64,000 nucleotides of DNA from Humulus lupulus (Eukaryota; Streptophyta; Magnoliopsida; Rosales; Cannabaceae). The notes beneath the pieces were generated by a model, which was not told where the DNA came from, did not search any database, and worked only from the letters and a program-made list of their open reading frames with translations. The stretch covers positions 113,774,903-113,838,902 of the forward strand of contig NC_084802.1 in NCBI RefSeq assembly GCF_963169125.1. Reading direction: 5' to 3'. The position numbers were made by a program, and so were the translations under genes. Each line of letters opens with the position of its first letter. The first letter of the stretch is position 1. Of this stretch, positions 9,681 through 20,894 are shown one piece after another.

Positions 9681-11385
9681 CGGCTCCCTTAGGCCGATCT
9701 TCCTTGTATAACAAGTCAATCGTACAAACCCTTAATACAAGAAATCAATATTTGGGAATCTCTGTCCTGTTCACAACAACACAGGGTGCAATTTTCTTAC
9801 CTTGAATTCTGAGCAGAGATAATAGAGTGATCTCGCACACGATCCTTAGTCTTGAGCCTTGGTGATAAACCTAGTCACAGTGGCCAATAGGTATTTATCA
9901 ACTTCTAATCAAAATAAATACTTAATAGATAAAAACTAGCCTCTGGGACCTCAATTTAAACTAAACTGGGTAGTAGAAATTGTCCCGAGCGCATAGGTTC
10001 AAACCCCTAAGCCTCACAAACCTTAAAAACCAATCTAGGGCAAAACTTCTAGGCAGGATGCGACTTGGCCCCTAGGGTCATGACTTGCCCCTAATTCAGA
10101 GACCAAGAACCCAAGCCATAGGGGAGGCGGGCCGTGACTCGCCTCTTAAGGTTGCGGCGCGCCCCCAAGTCAGAGAGCATACCCAGACCCTTTTGGGCAC
10201 ACACGCCGCGAGGCCCTAGAGCTGGGTCGTGGCACGCCTCCTTCGAACCCAGGAATTCTTAGTTTTCCCCAACCCTTTCCAACCAATTTTTTTTCCAGAA
10301 TCTCATTCTTATCAAACCTCCAAACCATAATCAAACCTAGATACGAGTGAGGACCTTTAATCACATACTTTAATTATAAAATTCCTAACAATAATTCTAG
10401 ATTTAATGCCCCAACTCAGTAGAAATCATCATTCAATTACTCGGTTTAAATATTACCCTATCAATTTAAATTCTTCAACAAATTTGGTGACTATAGCTTA
10501 CCCTAATTGCCTGTTAATTTTTTGACAAGCTTCAACCTTCTACCAGCTTCAAGTTCCTAATCCTTAAGCTTCAAACCCAGTTTTTTTCCAGCTGAACCTC
10601 CTGGACAGATACTGTAATTCCTCAACACTCCCCAGCAGAATTCCAAAGCCTTGCCTTTTGTGTTTTCTTTCAACTTCCAAGCATAAGTGAGAGAGAGAGA
10701 GAGATCGTGAGAGAGATGAGTGAGAGGGCTTAACTTTCCTTCAGTTTCTAGTTACATCTACTTCTCGAAGTTTCTGAGTATATCCTAAGACTTACTAAGC
10801 TCATGCCCAGCTTAAGCGAATGACCCCCATGCTCCTCTAAACTTACTAATCTTCCAAGGGTACTTATAGTGTAAGATAGTCATTTTTCTCCCAGTTCTCG
10901 CTAATTCCTCAAGTGTTCCTACTATTAAATAATTAACCACGTCATGTCCCATTAATTACCAAATACTTATTCAATATCTAATAAATCAAAAAATATTCTC
11001 CAATTTCCCGAAAATACCCCTAGGCTTCCCCGAGTCGGGTATTATACCCCGCTGTGACTGTTTCGCTAATCCACTCACTAGGACCGTCTCGAGCCATATG
11101 CTGCAAATATATCCACATAATAATGTGGTCTCAATAATTTGTCACATACAATCACATTTATGCCCTTAATTGGCCAATATCACATATATTCCCTTATAAG
11201 CTATAAAGGCCCTCATGCATATCTAATACTCAGAAACATGCATATCACTTAATCATACAATAGTATTAATCATGCACGCCACATAATCATGCATTTTAAC
11301 CATTTAATCACACATATACCAGTTATGTCCTCTCGGCACACTAATCAAGGCCCTTAAGCCTTATTAGTGATTTTGGATCGTTACA
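9681..11385 (-). mobile_element. Element A 3' LTR, truncated
   Basis: Colinear with 16706-18408 of the 5' LTR, from CTCCCTTAGG to the end TCGTTACA (minus start TGTAACGATCC). Contains the CpG island (10060-10240), a GA run near 10688-10704 and GCCCTTAAGCCTTATTAG near the start. The outermost 590 bases (equivalent of 16120-16705) are replaced by the Tat remnant. Confidence 0.88.
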
Positions 11386-11403
11386 ACTGTCCCCTGCTAC
11401 TGA
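11386..11403 (-). other. Polypurine tract of element A
   Basis: Minus strand CAGTAGCAGGGGACAGT followed immediately by the LTR start TGTAACG: the priming site for plus-strand DNA synthesis. Confidence 0.75.
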
Positions 11404-11404
11404 G

Positions 11405-12560
11405 AAATTTCGTACTCGAAATTTACCTAAATAACTCAAGATATTGATCCCGCATCGCTGACTCAAACTCCCTGGTTGCCTCCTCAACCCTACTATTCCT
11501 CCACAATACTTTGACTAGAGGAATCATCTTGTTCCGTAGAACCTTTTCCTTCCTGTCTAAGTCCTAAACCAGTCACTCCTCATAAGACAAATCTTTTTGC
11601 AGTTCCATGTATTCATACTTCAACACATGATTCGTATCAGAGATGTACTTCTAAAGCATAGAAATGTGGAATACATCATGAACTCTTGATAACGACGTTG
11701 GTAGAGCCAGTCTATAGGCCACCTGCCCGATCCTCTCCTGGATCTCAAATGATCCAATAAACCTAGGGCTCAGCTTGCCCTTTTTCACAAACCTTCTCAG
11801 CCCTCGTAGTGGTTAGACTCACAAAAACACGTGGTTCCCTACCTGGAACTCCACTTCCCTACGCTTAGGATCAACGTAGCTTCTCTGTCTACTCTGCGAA
11901 GCGAGCATTCGAGCTCGGATCTTCTGAATAGCCTCATTAGTCTTCTGAACCATCTTTGGTCCCAAATACTTCCTCTCACCTATATCATCCCAATGAATGG
12001 GTGATCTAGACCTTCTCCCATACTAAATTTCATACGGAGCCACTCCAATCATTGATTGATAACTATTGTTGTATGAAAACTCAATCAACGGGAGATACTT
12101 ACTTCAAGACACTGTCTATTTACACATGCCCTGAGCATGTCTTCCAATACCCAAATCATCCTCTCAGATTTTCCATCAGCCTGAGGATGAAAGGCCGTAC
12201 TGAACTTCAGCTGAGTCCCCATAACCTTCTGTAAACCACCCCAAAACTTGGAGGTATAGATTGGATCCCAGTCTGACACTATGAACTTGGGAACCCCATG
12301 GAGACATACAATCTCCCTCATGTACAACTCTGCATACTGATCCACAATATAGCTCGTCTTCACTGGTAGAAAGTGAGTTAACTTGGTGTATCTATCTACT
12401 ATCATCCACACCAAGTCATGAAGCCCCACTATTCAAGATAAACCTCCCACAAAATCCATGGTAATGTACTCCAATTTCCATTAGGGAATACCCAAAGGCT
12501 GTAGCAACCTTGCTAGTAGTTGATGCTCAACCTTCACCTGCTGACAGGTCAAACACATCG
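11405..12560 (-). pseudogene. Element A integrase with C-terminal chromodomain
   Basis: Reading on the minus strand: zinc-finger end CLTCQQVKVEH near 12545; catalytic core with first Asp in VWMIVDRYTKLTHF (about 12400), second Asp in IVSDWDPIYTSKFW (about 12280; family consensus SDRD, so the Arg is lost) and Glu in GKSERMIWVLEDML (about 12180). Then comes the GPF-like C-terminal part and a chromodomain-type tail, LVKVLWRNSRVEEATREFE near 11500, which in chromoviruses directs insertion to marked heterochromatin. Stops interrupt at several places (for example after GIP near 12485 and in the tail). Follows RNase H as expected. Confidence 0.88.
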
Positions 12561-12839
12561 TGGTGCCTGGATGGAGTGAGTATGGGATTCATCGAGTATC
12601 GCTCGTCTAATCCCCATATCAGTCGGGACACAGATTTGACCCTTATATCATAATAACCTAGTCTCTGAAATGGAATAGTCTTTAGCCAGTGCAGCTAAGA
12701 CATTCCCTTTAACCTCGTGTAACTGTGCATCATCCATCTGACCCTCTCTTATCCTCTCCAGGAGGGTAGACTACAAGGTGATGTTGGCCAACCAGCCTAC
12801 AACCAATTCTATCTTTGCTCTTGTCATCTCTTCTGCCAA

Positions 12840-13180
12840 CTCTCTCGATATCTGTGCAGAGCTAAACAACTATCTCGAGCCTCTCTGGCTCTATGCGTCT
12901 GCCACTACATTGGCTTTACCTGGGTAGTAAAGGATGTCACAGTCATAGTCCTTTACCAGCTCCAGCCAACGCCTCTGCCTTATATTTAGATCCTTTTGGG
13001 TAAATAAATACTTCAAACTGTTGTGATTGGTGTATATCTCGCACTTCTCACCATATAGATAATGTCGCCAAACCTTTAGTTCGAAAACCACCGCTGCCAA
13101 CTCTAGATTATGGGTAGGATACCATTGCTCATAATCCTTCAGCTGTCATGACATATAAGGAATAACCTTCTCATTCTACC
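12840..13180 (-). pseudogene. Element A RNase H
   Basis: The minus strand encodes [40 protein letters not shown] and [19 protein letters not shown] (13100-12891), the RNase H/tether region of chromovirus pol, which removes RNA from the RNA/DNA hybrid. Upstream the frame contains stops (12 codons before 13100), and after VVADA it is broken. Confidence 0.88.
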
Positions 13181-14529
13181 TCAACAGCACCCGAACCTCG
13201 ATGCGTCACAATAGACCACAAACTTCCCTTCCACTGAAGGAAGACTCAACGTTGGAGCAGTAATCAGTTGTCGCTTCAATTCTTGAAAGCTATTCTCACA
13301 CTTTTCTGACCAGAGAAACTTCAAATTCTTCCGTGTCAACTCGGTCATCGGTGCAGAAATCTTCGAGAACCCTTCCATAAACCGTCCATAATATCCTACT
13401 AATCCAAGGAAGCTCCAAACCTCTGAGGCCTTCTTTGGCCTCGGCCAATCTCTCACTGCTTCTATCTTAGCTGGATCTACCTTAATCCCATCTTCACCAA
13501 CAATATGTCCAAGGAATGTTACTTCTAGTAGCCAAAACTCACACTTCTTAAACATGTCCAAAGAGATGTTGTTCGTGCTCTGCCTCCAAGCTAGAGTAAA
13601 ACAAGATGTCGTCGATGAAGACAATCACAAACAGATCCAAGAAGTCCTTGAACACTTTGTTCATCAAATCCATGAATGCTACTGGGGCATTGGTCAAACC
13701 AAACGACATGACCAAGAACTCATAATGCCCACCTCGTTTGGAAGGTCATCTTTACTATACCCTCGTCCTTGATCCTCAACTGGTGATAACCAGATCGAAG
13801 ATCAATCTTCGAGAATACCATCTTTCTTTGTAGCTGATCGAATAGGTCATCGATCCTTGGTAAAGGATATTTATTATTGATGGTAAACTTGTTCAACTCC
13901 CTATAGTCTATACACATCGTCAGAGTCCTGTCCTTCTTCTTCACAAACAAAACTAGAGCACCCCATGGCGAGTAGTTAGGCCTGATAAACCCCAAATCTA
14001 GAAGCTCGTGCAACTATATCTTCAATTCTTTCAATTTTGTTGGAGCCATCCTATATGGTACTCTCCACATTGGCTCTATCCCTGGTGCTAACTTGATGAT
14101 GAACTCAGTCTCCTTGTGTGGCGGAAACCCTGGTAAATCCTCTAGAAACACATCCAAGAACTTGTAAACTAGCCTGGTCTCTCCCGGCCCTACTGGCATA
14201 ACTCCGGTAGTATCCACCGCACTAGCTAGGAAACCTATACAACCTCCATGTAATAGGTCTCTATCTCTCAATGTTGATATCATGGGTACGCAAGGTCCAT
14301 GCACGGCACCCACGAAAACACAGGGTTCCTCTCCCTCAAGCTCAAAAGTCACCATCTTCTTCCTACAGTCTATAGTAGCCCCACATCTGACCAGCCAATC
14401 CATCCCCAAGATCATATCAAGATCATACATACTCAACTCGATCAAGTCTACTGATAGTTCCCTACTATCTACCATAATTACCAGTGCTCTACTCCATCTC
14501 CTAGAAACTACCAGTTCCCCTGTAGTCAA
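13181..14529 (-). pseudogene. Element A protease remnant and reverse transcriptase
   Basis: Protease: the C-terminal half (YDLDMILGMDWLVRCGATID near 14430-14370) is present, but the active-site DSGA stretch expected upstream is unreadable. Linker: [73 protein letters not shown], and the catalytic box FIDDILFY (plus 13608-13619 for FIDD), then [20 protein letters not shown]. Defects: TAG between the protease and RT segments at 14011-14013, a frameshift at about 13738 after FQTR, and another near 13560. All palm motifs are recognisable, but no frame spans them. Confidence 0.92.
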
Positions 14530-14988
14530 TATAGTCCCAAACCCCGTAGTATAATACTCACTAGGTCACCATCGAGGGACTAGCCTCGGCCTCTGCCTAC
14601 GTCAAGGGGAACACTTGAGCTAGGGTCAAGCTGTCCACCTTCCCTGCTACCTCTTTCTTTGCTGTTGGGCAGTATTTCTTAAGGTGTCCCACCACCACAC
14701 ACAGATAGCAAGCCTTTGCCTCACATTCGCCCAAATGGCACTTCCTACACCTCATGCACTAAGGGTAACTCCTCCATGTCTCACCGCCTCCCTAGCGGCA
14801 ACCCTGAACACCCCGACCCCTTCTATCAAGACCAACAGTGGTCAAAGTGTCAGGGGTCTTCCTCTTCAAATCACTGGGGCCTCTGGCCCTATCGAACCCT
14901 ATGGATGGAAGCACTGCCCTACGAACATCCTGTCTCGCAGCGCTCTCCCTCCAGCTCTTTTTTCTGCCTCTTCAGAAATAAGTACCTT
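14530..14988 (-). pseudogene. Element A gag C-terminus and protease start, unreadable
   Basis: By position this should encode the zinc knuckle and the protease active site. The minus strand shows many stops; a Cys pair can be guessed near 14700 (ICVWWWDTLRN), but no intact CCHC or DSGA box is found. Confidence 0.5.
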
Positions 14989-15732
14989 CTAAATTCCCTT
15001 GGCATATGTGTTCTGCCCAGGTACAGATGCAATCCTCACATCCCGGGCTATCATAGCATTGAGCCCCCGGATGAATCTTTCCAACATGGCCACATCTGTA
15101 GGCACCAAGTCTGACGCAAACTTCGCTAGCCTATCAAATTTCAGGGCATATTCTTTAACTATCATGCTGACCGGTACCAATCCTTTGAATTCATTTATCT
15201 TCATGGCCCTGATGGAAACATTATAATACTTTTGATTGAACATACCTTTGAACCCATCCCAACTCAAAGTAGAAATATCTCAGGTCTGTGATGCCACTTC
15301 CCACCAAATACGAGCATCCTTTCTAAACATAAAGGTGGCACAGGCCACCCTCTCATTACCTTCTACCCTTATGAAATCCAAGATAGAAGTAATCATACTC
15401 ATCCACTGTTCAGCCTTCAGCGAATCTACTCCCCCCTCTAAAGTTGGAGGATGTTGTCTCCTGAATCGCTCATATAGTGGCTCCCACGTGCTCCCAACCT
15501 TAGGTGTCTGTATAACTAGTGCCACAACAGGCGGCACAATAGGTGCAACACTCCTTGACGGAGCTTGCTGTCTTAGAAGACGGATCTGCTCTTCCTGGCT
15601 CTGTAACTGGGCTTGCATGTCTGCAAGTATCTGCTGCCAGTTCTCAGGGACAGGCAGAGGGTTCTGGCCCTGGTCATCATCTCTAGTCTCAGGCCCCGTG
15701 CTAGCTAGTCGTATAGATCTCCTTGGACGCAT
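14989..15732 (-). pseudogene. Element A gag
   Basis: ATG at 15732 starts a frame reading through a Gln-rich N-terminus, then LYERFRRQHPPTLEGG, the capsid signature ARIWWEVASQT and WDGFKGMFNQKYYN, and FIRGLNAMIARDV. A TGA at about 15280-15282 and a TAG at about 14989-14991 break it; both could come from CGA and CAG by C-to-T change. Beyond 14989 homology continues briefly (KVLISEEAE) and then fades; the CCHC knuckle region (14530-14980) is unreadable. The structure matches the gag of element G (58133-59173). Confidence 0.9.
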
Positions 15733-16104
15733 AACTTTCTAAGTTTATCTGCAATCAATGACTTGACGGTCAGACAATGATGACAGTGTAACAATATTTC
15801 CATAGACCACCATCAATTCTCAACCAACCACAAGCAATCAAGATGCAAAAAATCATTCAAATATCCATTCACAGGCAACAGCAATGCTAATAAGCATGCC
15901 TCAACATCATCACACAACAGTCAAGGGCCAAGCCCTATCAGTATCTCATACTCCTTCATAATAATACAAATTAAAGCATTTATATTCGTTGAGTCATCTA
16001 AGCATGTAATCACATGTATACAATTACCAAACCCTGAGTCGAGCTTGTCTTTAGCGGCGAGTGTACATGTCCAGCCAGTCTTCAGGAACCCTTAAACCTA
16101 GACC

Positions 16105-16116
16105 GCTCTGATACCA
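16105..16116 (-). other. Primer-binding site of element A (tRNA-Met type)
   Basis: Minus strand TGGTATCAGAGC, an exact match to the usual plant initiator-Met tRNA primer site, three bases inside the 5' LTR end (TTACA). Confidence 0.9.
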
Positions 16117-16119
16117 AGT

Positions 16120-18408
16120 TGTAATGCCCTTGATAACCAAGACTGATACACTGTGTAGTTAAAATAGTGCAGGACATGCTAATAATTGGATTAAGGTTAA
16201 AAGATTTTGATCATAAATGGTTAAATTTTCATTAAAATAGACGCGTGGTACATGTGATCCCAAATACAGGGTTTAAGTGTAATTTACAAACTCACTCAAA
16301 AGTTATATACAATCATCAGCCACTCTAATGGAAAAATCCAAGTTTTAGGCATCTATCTCGGTACTTCCCTTAGCCGTGGTGGTTGAACAGCTAAAAATGT
16401 ACACCTCGCCCTAGAGCTTTCCAACTCACGGGTTATCCAGCCTACCCTTGCCCTTACCTGCACCACGTAGCACCCGTGAGCCAAGACCTAGCGAGAAATC
16501 CAAAACAACAATTACATGAAACAATAAGAACATTCAATCAAGCATACCTTATATAAACATAAAACAGATTATAGATATTAAATTAATCAATGAAAATCAC
16601 ATAATCTTAAGTAATCAGGGTTGGCACCCTTAGGCCGAGCCCCTTTGTTGATCTAGCTGGCTCTGACTCGCTTAGGCCAGGCCGCTCTTAGTACGTTTAC
16701 CATTACCCCAGCTCCCTTAGGTCGATCCTCCTTGTAGGACAGGTCAATCTTACAAACACATAATACAAGCAATCAATATTTGGGAATCTCAGTCTCATTC
16801 ACAACCACATAGGGTGCAGTTTTCTTACCTTGAATTTTGAGCGGAGATAATAGAGTGGTCTTAAGCACGATCCTTAGTCTTGAGCCTTTGCGATAAACCT
16901 AGTCACAGTGGCCAATAGGTATTTATCAACTTCTAATCCAAATAAATACTTAGGAGATAAAAACTAGCCTCTGGGACGTCAATTTCTACTAAACTGGTTA
17001 GTAGAAATTGTCCCGAGTGCTTAGGTTCGAACCCACAGGCCTCACCAACCTTAGAAACCAATCTAGGGAAAAACCTGAAGGCGGGTTATGACCTGGCCCC
17101 TAGGGTTGCGACTTTTCCCTAAGTCATAGACCAAGAACCCAAGCCACATGGGAGGCGGAGTGAGACTTGCCTCTTAAGGTCACAGCTTGCCCTCAAGTTA
17201 GAGAGCATACACTGGCCCTTTTGGCATACGCACTGCGGGGCCCTACAGCTGGGTCATGGCGCGCCCCCTTCAAACCCAGAAATTCTGGGTTTTCTCCAAT
17301 CCTTTCCAGCCCATTTTTTTTTCCAGAATCTCATTCTTATCAAACCTGCAAACGAAAATCATGCCTAGATATGAGTTAGGACCTTTAATCACATACTTTA
17401 ATCATAAAATTCCTAACAATTATACTAGAATTAATACCCCAATTTAGTAGACATCATCATTCAATTACTCAGTTTAAATTTTACCCTATTAATCTAAATT
17501 CTTCAACAAATTCAGTGACTAGAGCTTACCCCAATTGCCTGTTGATTTTCCCCACAAGCTTCAGCCTTCTACTAGCTCCAAGTTCCTAATCCTTAAGCTT
17601 TAATCCTAGTTTTTTTTTCCAGCTGAACCTCCTGGAAAGATACTATAATTCCTCAAGACTCCCCAGCAAAATTCTTAAGCCTTTCCTTTTGTGTTTTCTT
17701 TCAACTTCCAAGCATAAGTGAGAGAGAGAGAGAGAGATGAGTGAGAGAGCTGAACCTTCCTTCAGTTTTTAGTTACCTCTACTTCTCTAAGTTTCTGAGT
17801 ATATCCTAAGACATACTGAGCTCATCCCCAATCTTAAGAAAATGACCCCCATGTCCCTCTAAACTTACTAATCTCCCAAGGGTACTGAAAGGGTAAGATA
17901 GTCATTTTGCTCCCAGTTCCCGCTAATTCCTCGAGTGTTCCTACTATTAAATAATTAACCCCATCATGTCCCATTAATTACCAAATACTTACTAAATATC
18001 TAATTAATCCCTAAATATTCTCCAATTTCCCAAATATACCCCTAGGGCCCCTATGCTGGGTATAAAGCCCCGCTGTGACTGTTTCGCTAATTCGCTCACT
18101 AGGACCATCTCGAGCCATATGTTGCAAATATAATTACATAATAATGTGGTGTCAACAATTTGTCACATACAATCACATGTATGCCCTTAACGAGCCAAAA
18201 TCACATATATGCCCTTATAAGCTATAAAGTCCCACATGCATATCTAATACTCATAAACATATATATCACGTAATCATACAATCATATTAATCATGCATGT
18301 CACATAACCATTCATTTTAGCCATTTAATCACACATATATACCAGTTATGTCCTCCCGACACACTAATAAAGGCCATTAAGCCTTGTTAGTTATTTTGGG
18401 TCGTTACA
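16120..18408 (-). mobile_element. Element A 5' LTR
   Basis: Starts TGTAACGACCC on the minus strand (18408) and ends GGGCATTACA (16120): 2289 bp. It carries the conserved phrase around 16451-16500 (minus GCTCACGGGTGCTACGTGG), a CpG island (17070-17270), a GA run (17719-17738; CT on the sense strand) and the CACAGCGGGG word at 18068-18080. A small cloud of reading frames near 17167-17447 comes from the island and is not coding. Confidence 0.92.
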
Positions 18409-20263
18409 ACACCAGTGGGGTGAGAAGTACAAAGAGACCGGTAAGACACGTCCGCTACTACTTGATGTATCTTCAAAGACAGCTATACCTAAGATTTAAG
18501 TAACACAAGAACCTAAATTTTGTCTGAATGGATAGTTTCGTACCAGATTTTTAGAAGACAGAATAAGGATTTGTTAGCACACTATGGTATTACACTGTGT
18601 ATGCGATGGATTGATGTAGGAAGACAACAGGATGGATACTATCCTTGCTTAAGACATGGAGCTATATGGTGGTGCATCGAGGATTAGGATGCGCCCATGT
18701 ATAGACTGAAAAGGGTGGTTGTTCGTGCTTCATGGTAGATGAAAGAATAAGAACATTAATGTTATACATGGAGCATTAAGTTCACGGTAAAACCAGATAG
18801 CCACGGATAGGGTGCAGTGATGGCACCTTTGGAATAGTAGTGTGTGCACTTGTATAAGGAATTAAAGTGTTTGATCACTAATAGAAGAAAAATCATGAGA
18901 CTAAGGCCCTAGTGGGAATTAATGGGTGAGGCACATTGGAAACCCTTGATTGCGTAGAGAAAATTAACATCGAAACTGACATCCTAAGTTGGAAAGATAT
19001 GTGCCCGTTGGATAGGACACTATGAATTATAGTAAAGTCAGATGAGGTAATGACTAAGATTGGTATAGAACATGCAGTTGATAGTTGGCAGATATACCTC
19101 TATGAATAATGAAATACAGAGAGAAGATCTTGTAGTAATGATTCAAAATTCTACCATTTTAGTATGAATGGGTTAAGGTATGAAGATCGGATGAGTATTG
19201 TACTACCTCCTTATGAATATTGTATCCCAGAATTTGAATGGATATTAAGATCTAAAATTTGTATATTGGAAGTTAAAAGGGTATAGTGATGGACCGTAAG
19301 GGTGGACTACATTAGAGTGCAAGTAAGATGATTGGTTATGAAAAGTTGTGACTCAACAGGTTGAATTAACACACCTTGGTTTGTGTGAATGGGTTTTACC
19401 ATAATGCATATGGGCAAATGTTGCAGGGGACAAAGAGTATAAGATTGAGACTATGAATTATTAGCAACTTTCAGATAGATTGACAATCTGAAGGAATGAC
19501 TCAGACTTTAAGAATCGTACATAGAATGTGTAAAGTAGTTGGGGCATTGAGATAAATGTGGTCCCTGGATTGATTGGTCATAGTGATGGAAGCTGGTCAA
19601 TAGCTAGGGTGACTTTGAATAAGATATAGTGAGATAGGGAGTGAGAAGCACTCATTCCAAGTAAGAGAATGACAAACATGAAGTATTATGGTTCAGAATT
19701 GGTTTAGAGATACCAATGAAGTTATTAGGATTCTTAGGGCAGAAATGTCTACCTATTTAAAAGGACATAAGAGTTTGCAAATTTCAAACATGGGAACATG
19801 GAGTTCCAGGATGGGAAATCTTTGTATTTCTCCAAGTATTATGGACAAGAAAGGATAAGATACTTCGGGAAAGAAAGAGGAGTTTTGACTCCCGATTTAA
19901 TAAGACTTCTGAGATCTTATCTAGGATTAGGCTAGGGGCCTACGGATTAGCTTTACCCTAGTATGGGTGGTGGCTCATAAAGTGTTACTGGTGCCAATAT
20001 CAAGGAAGCAAGTGTAAGATATTACTGCTGATGGGGTGAGGAGACCCTAGGATTTCAGTGGGAGTTAATGCGCAAGGAAAAGCTAATGGAATTATGATAA
20101 ATGAGATAAAGTCTTATGGAATAAGACTATCACTCTAGTGAGAGTGATACTAAGGGATAAAAGGTAAAGGACTAGACTCTATGACTATAGTCAGATTCAC
20201 GGGATTGTGCCCCGAGGTGTTGAATAAATTTCGATGACAAAATTTCAATAAGGAGGGGATAGT
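18409..20263 (+). mobile_element. Element B interior, coding-poor, 5' truncated
   Basis: No long frame and no recognisable gag or pol word in 1.85 kb. The right end is diagnostic: AATTTCGATGACAAAATTTC and AAGGAGGGGATAGT immediately before an LTR start, the same wording as the 3' end of Tekay interiors (final codons and polypurine tract). So this is the interior of a plus-strand Tekay relative that has either decayed beyond reading or never carried pol here. The left border is the 5' LTR of element A. Confidence 0.65.
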
Positions 20264-20604
20264 TGTAACGACCTGAATTTAACATTAAGGCTAAGTGCCT
20301 GGATTATAATGCTAGGAGGTCATAATGGGATGTTCATGTTTAATTAATTAAACATATGTGTGACTATGTGGCATACATGATTTATATGATAATATGGATT
20401 TAAATGCATGTTTATGTGTATTAAATATGCATGTGAGCCCATTCTTGATAGTAAGGGCATATTCTTTATATTGGACCATTGCAGGCATAAATGTGATTAT
20501 ATGTGCGTAAATGATAGGGACCACATTATTATGTTGATATATTTGTAATATACGGCTTGAGAGGCTCCTAGTGAGTGGGTTAGGGGAATAGTCACAACGG
20601 GGTC
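20264..20604 (+). mobile_element. Element B 3' LTR, first part
   Basis: Begins TGTAACGACC behind the polypurine tract and follows the start of Tekay LTRs (ATTAAGGCTAAG, ...GAGAGGCTCCTAGTGAGTGG, CACAACGGGGTC). It stops at 20604 with GGGTC, where element C was inserted; the remainder resumes at 29491. Confidence 0.85.
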
Positions 20605-20850
20605 TATTGACGGGATTTTTTTCCACCAGTATATTGAGAAATAAAAAGGGTAGATTAGTGCTTAATATTAAACTATAATGAAATAACCATAACTTACTCA
20701 AAAATATAGAACTTTTATGTGGTTCACTGGTTAAAATCCACCTAGTCCACGAGTTAATATTATTGTTGTTACTCTCTCTACTTCGGCAGAGTTTCGGTAA
20801 TAAAAATCAATGGTCCCCTTTTCCTGTCGAATATTCCAAGTCTACGCCCC
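20605..20850 (-). mobile_element. Element C 3' LTR, truncated
   Basis: Matches 28794-29000 of the 5' LTR from TATTGACG through AATCCACCTAGTCCACGAG to TGTCGAATATTCC, and then diverges. The remaining 450 bases, the polypurine tract and the integrase end are deleted. Confidence 0.82.
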
Positions 20851-20894
20851 TTGATTTTTGAATTGAAATAGTGAGTGATCTTTTGTTGATAATG

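Larger units (their letters stand above)
9681..18408 (-). mobile_element. Element A: Tekay/Del-type Ty3/gypsy chromovirus, near complete but inactive
   Basis: Full architecture on the minus strand: 5' LTR (16120-18408), tRNA-Met PBS (16105-16116), gag, protease, RT, RNase H, integrase, chromodomain, polypurine tract (11386-11403) and 3' LTR (9681-11385). The order is the Ty3/gypsy order, and the chromodomain marks it as a chromovirus. The 3' LTR lacks about 590 bases of its 3' end, so no target duplication can be read; the right flank begins ACACC. The two LTRs differ at roughly one base in ten in the parts I compared, so the copy is old. Confidence 0.9.

Noticed and set aside
14282..15742. 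Several long plus-strand frames (up to 168 codons)
   Set aside because: Antisense shadows of element A gag and protease on the minus strand.
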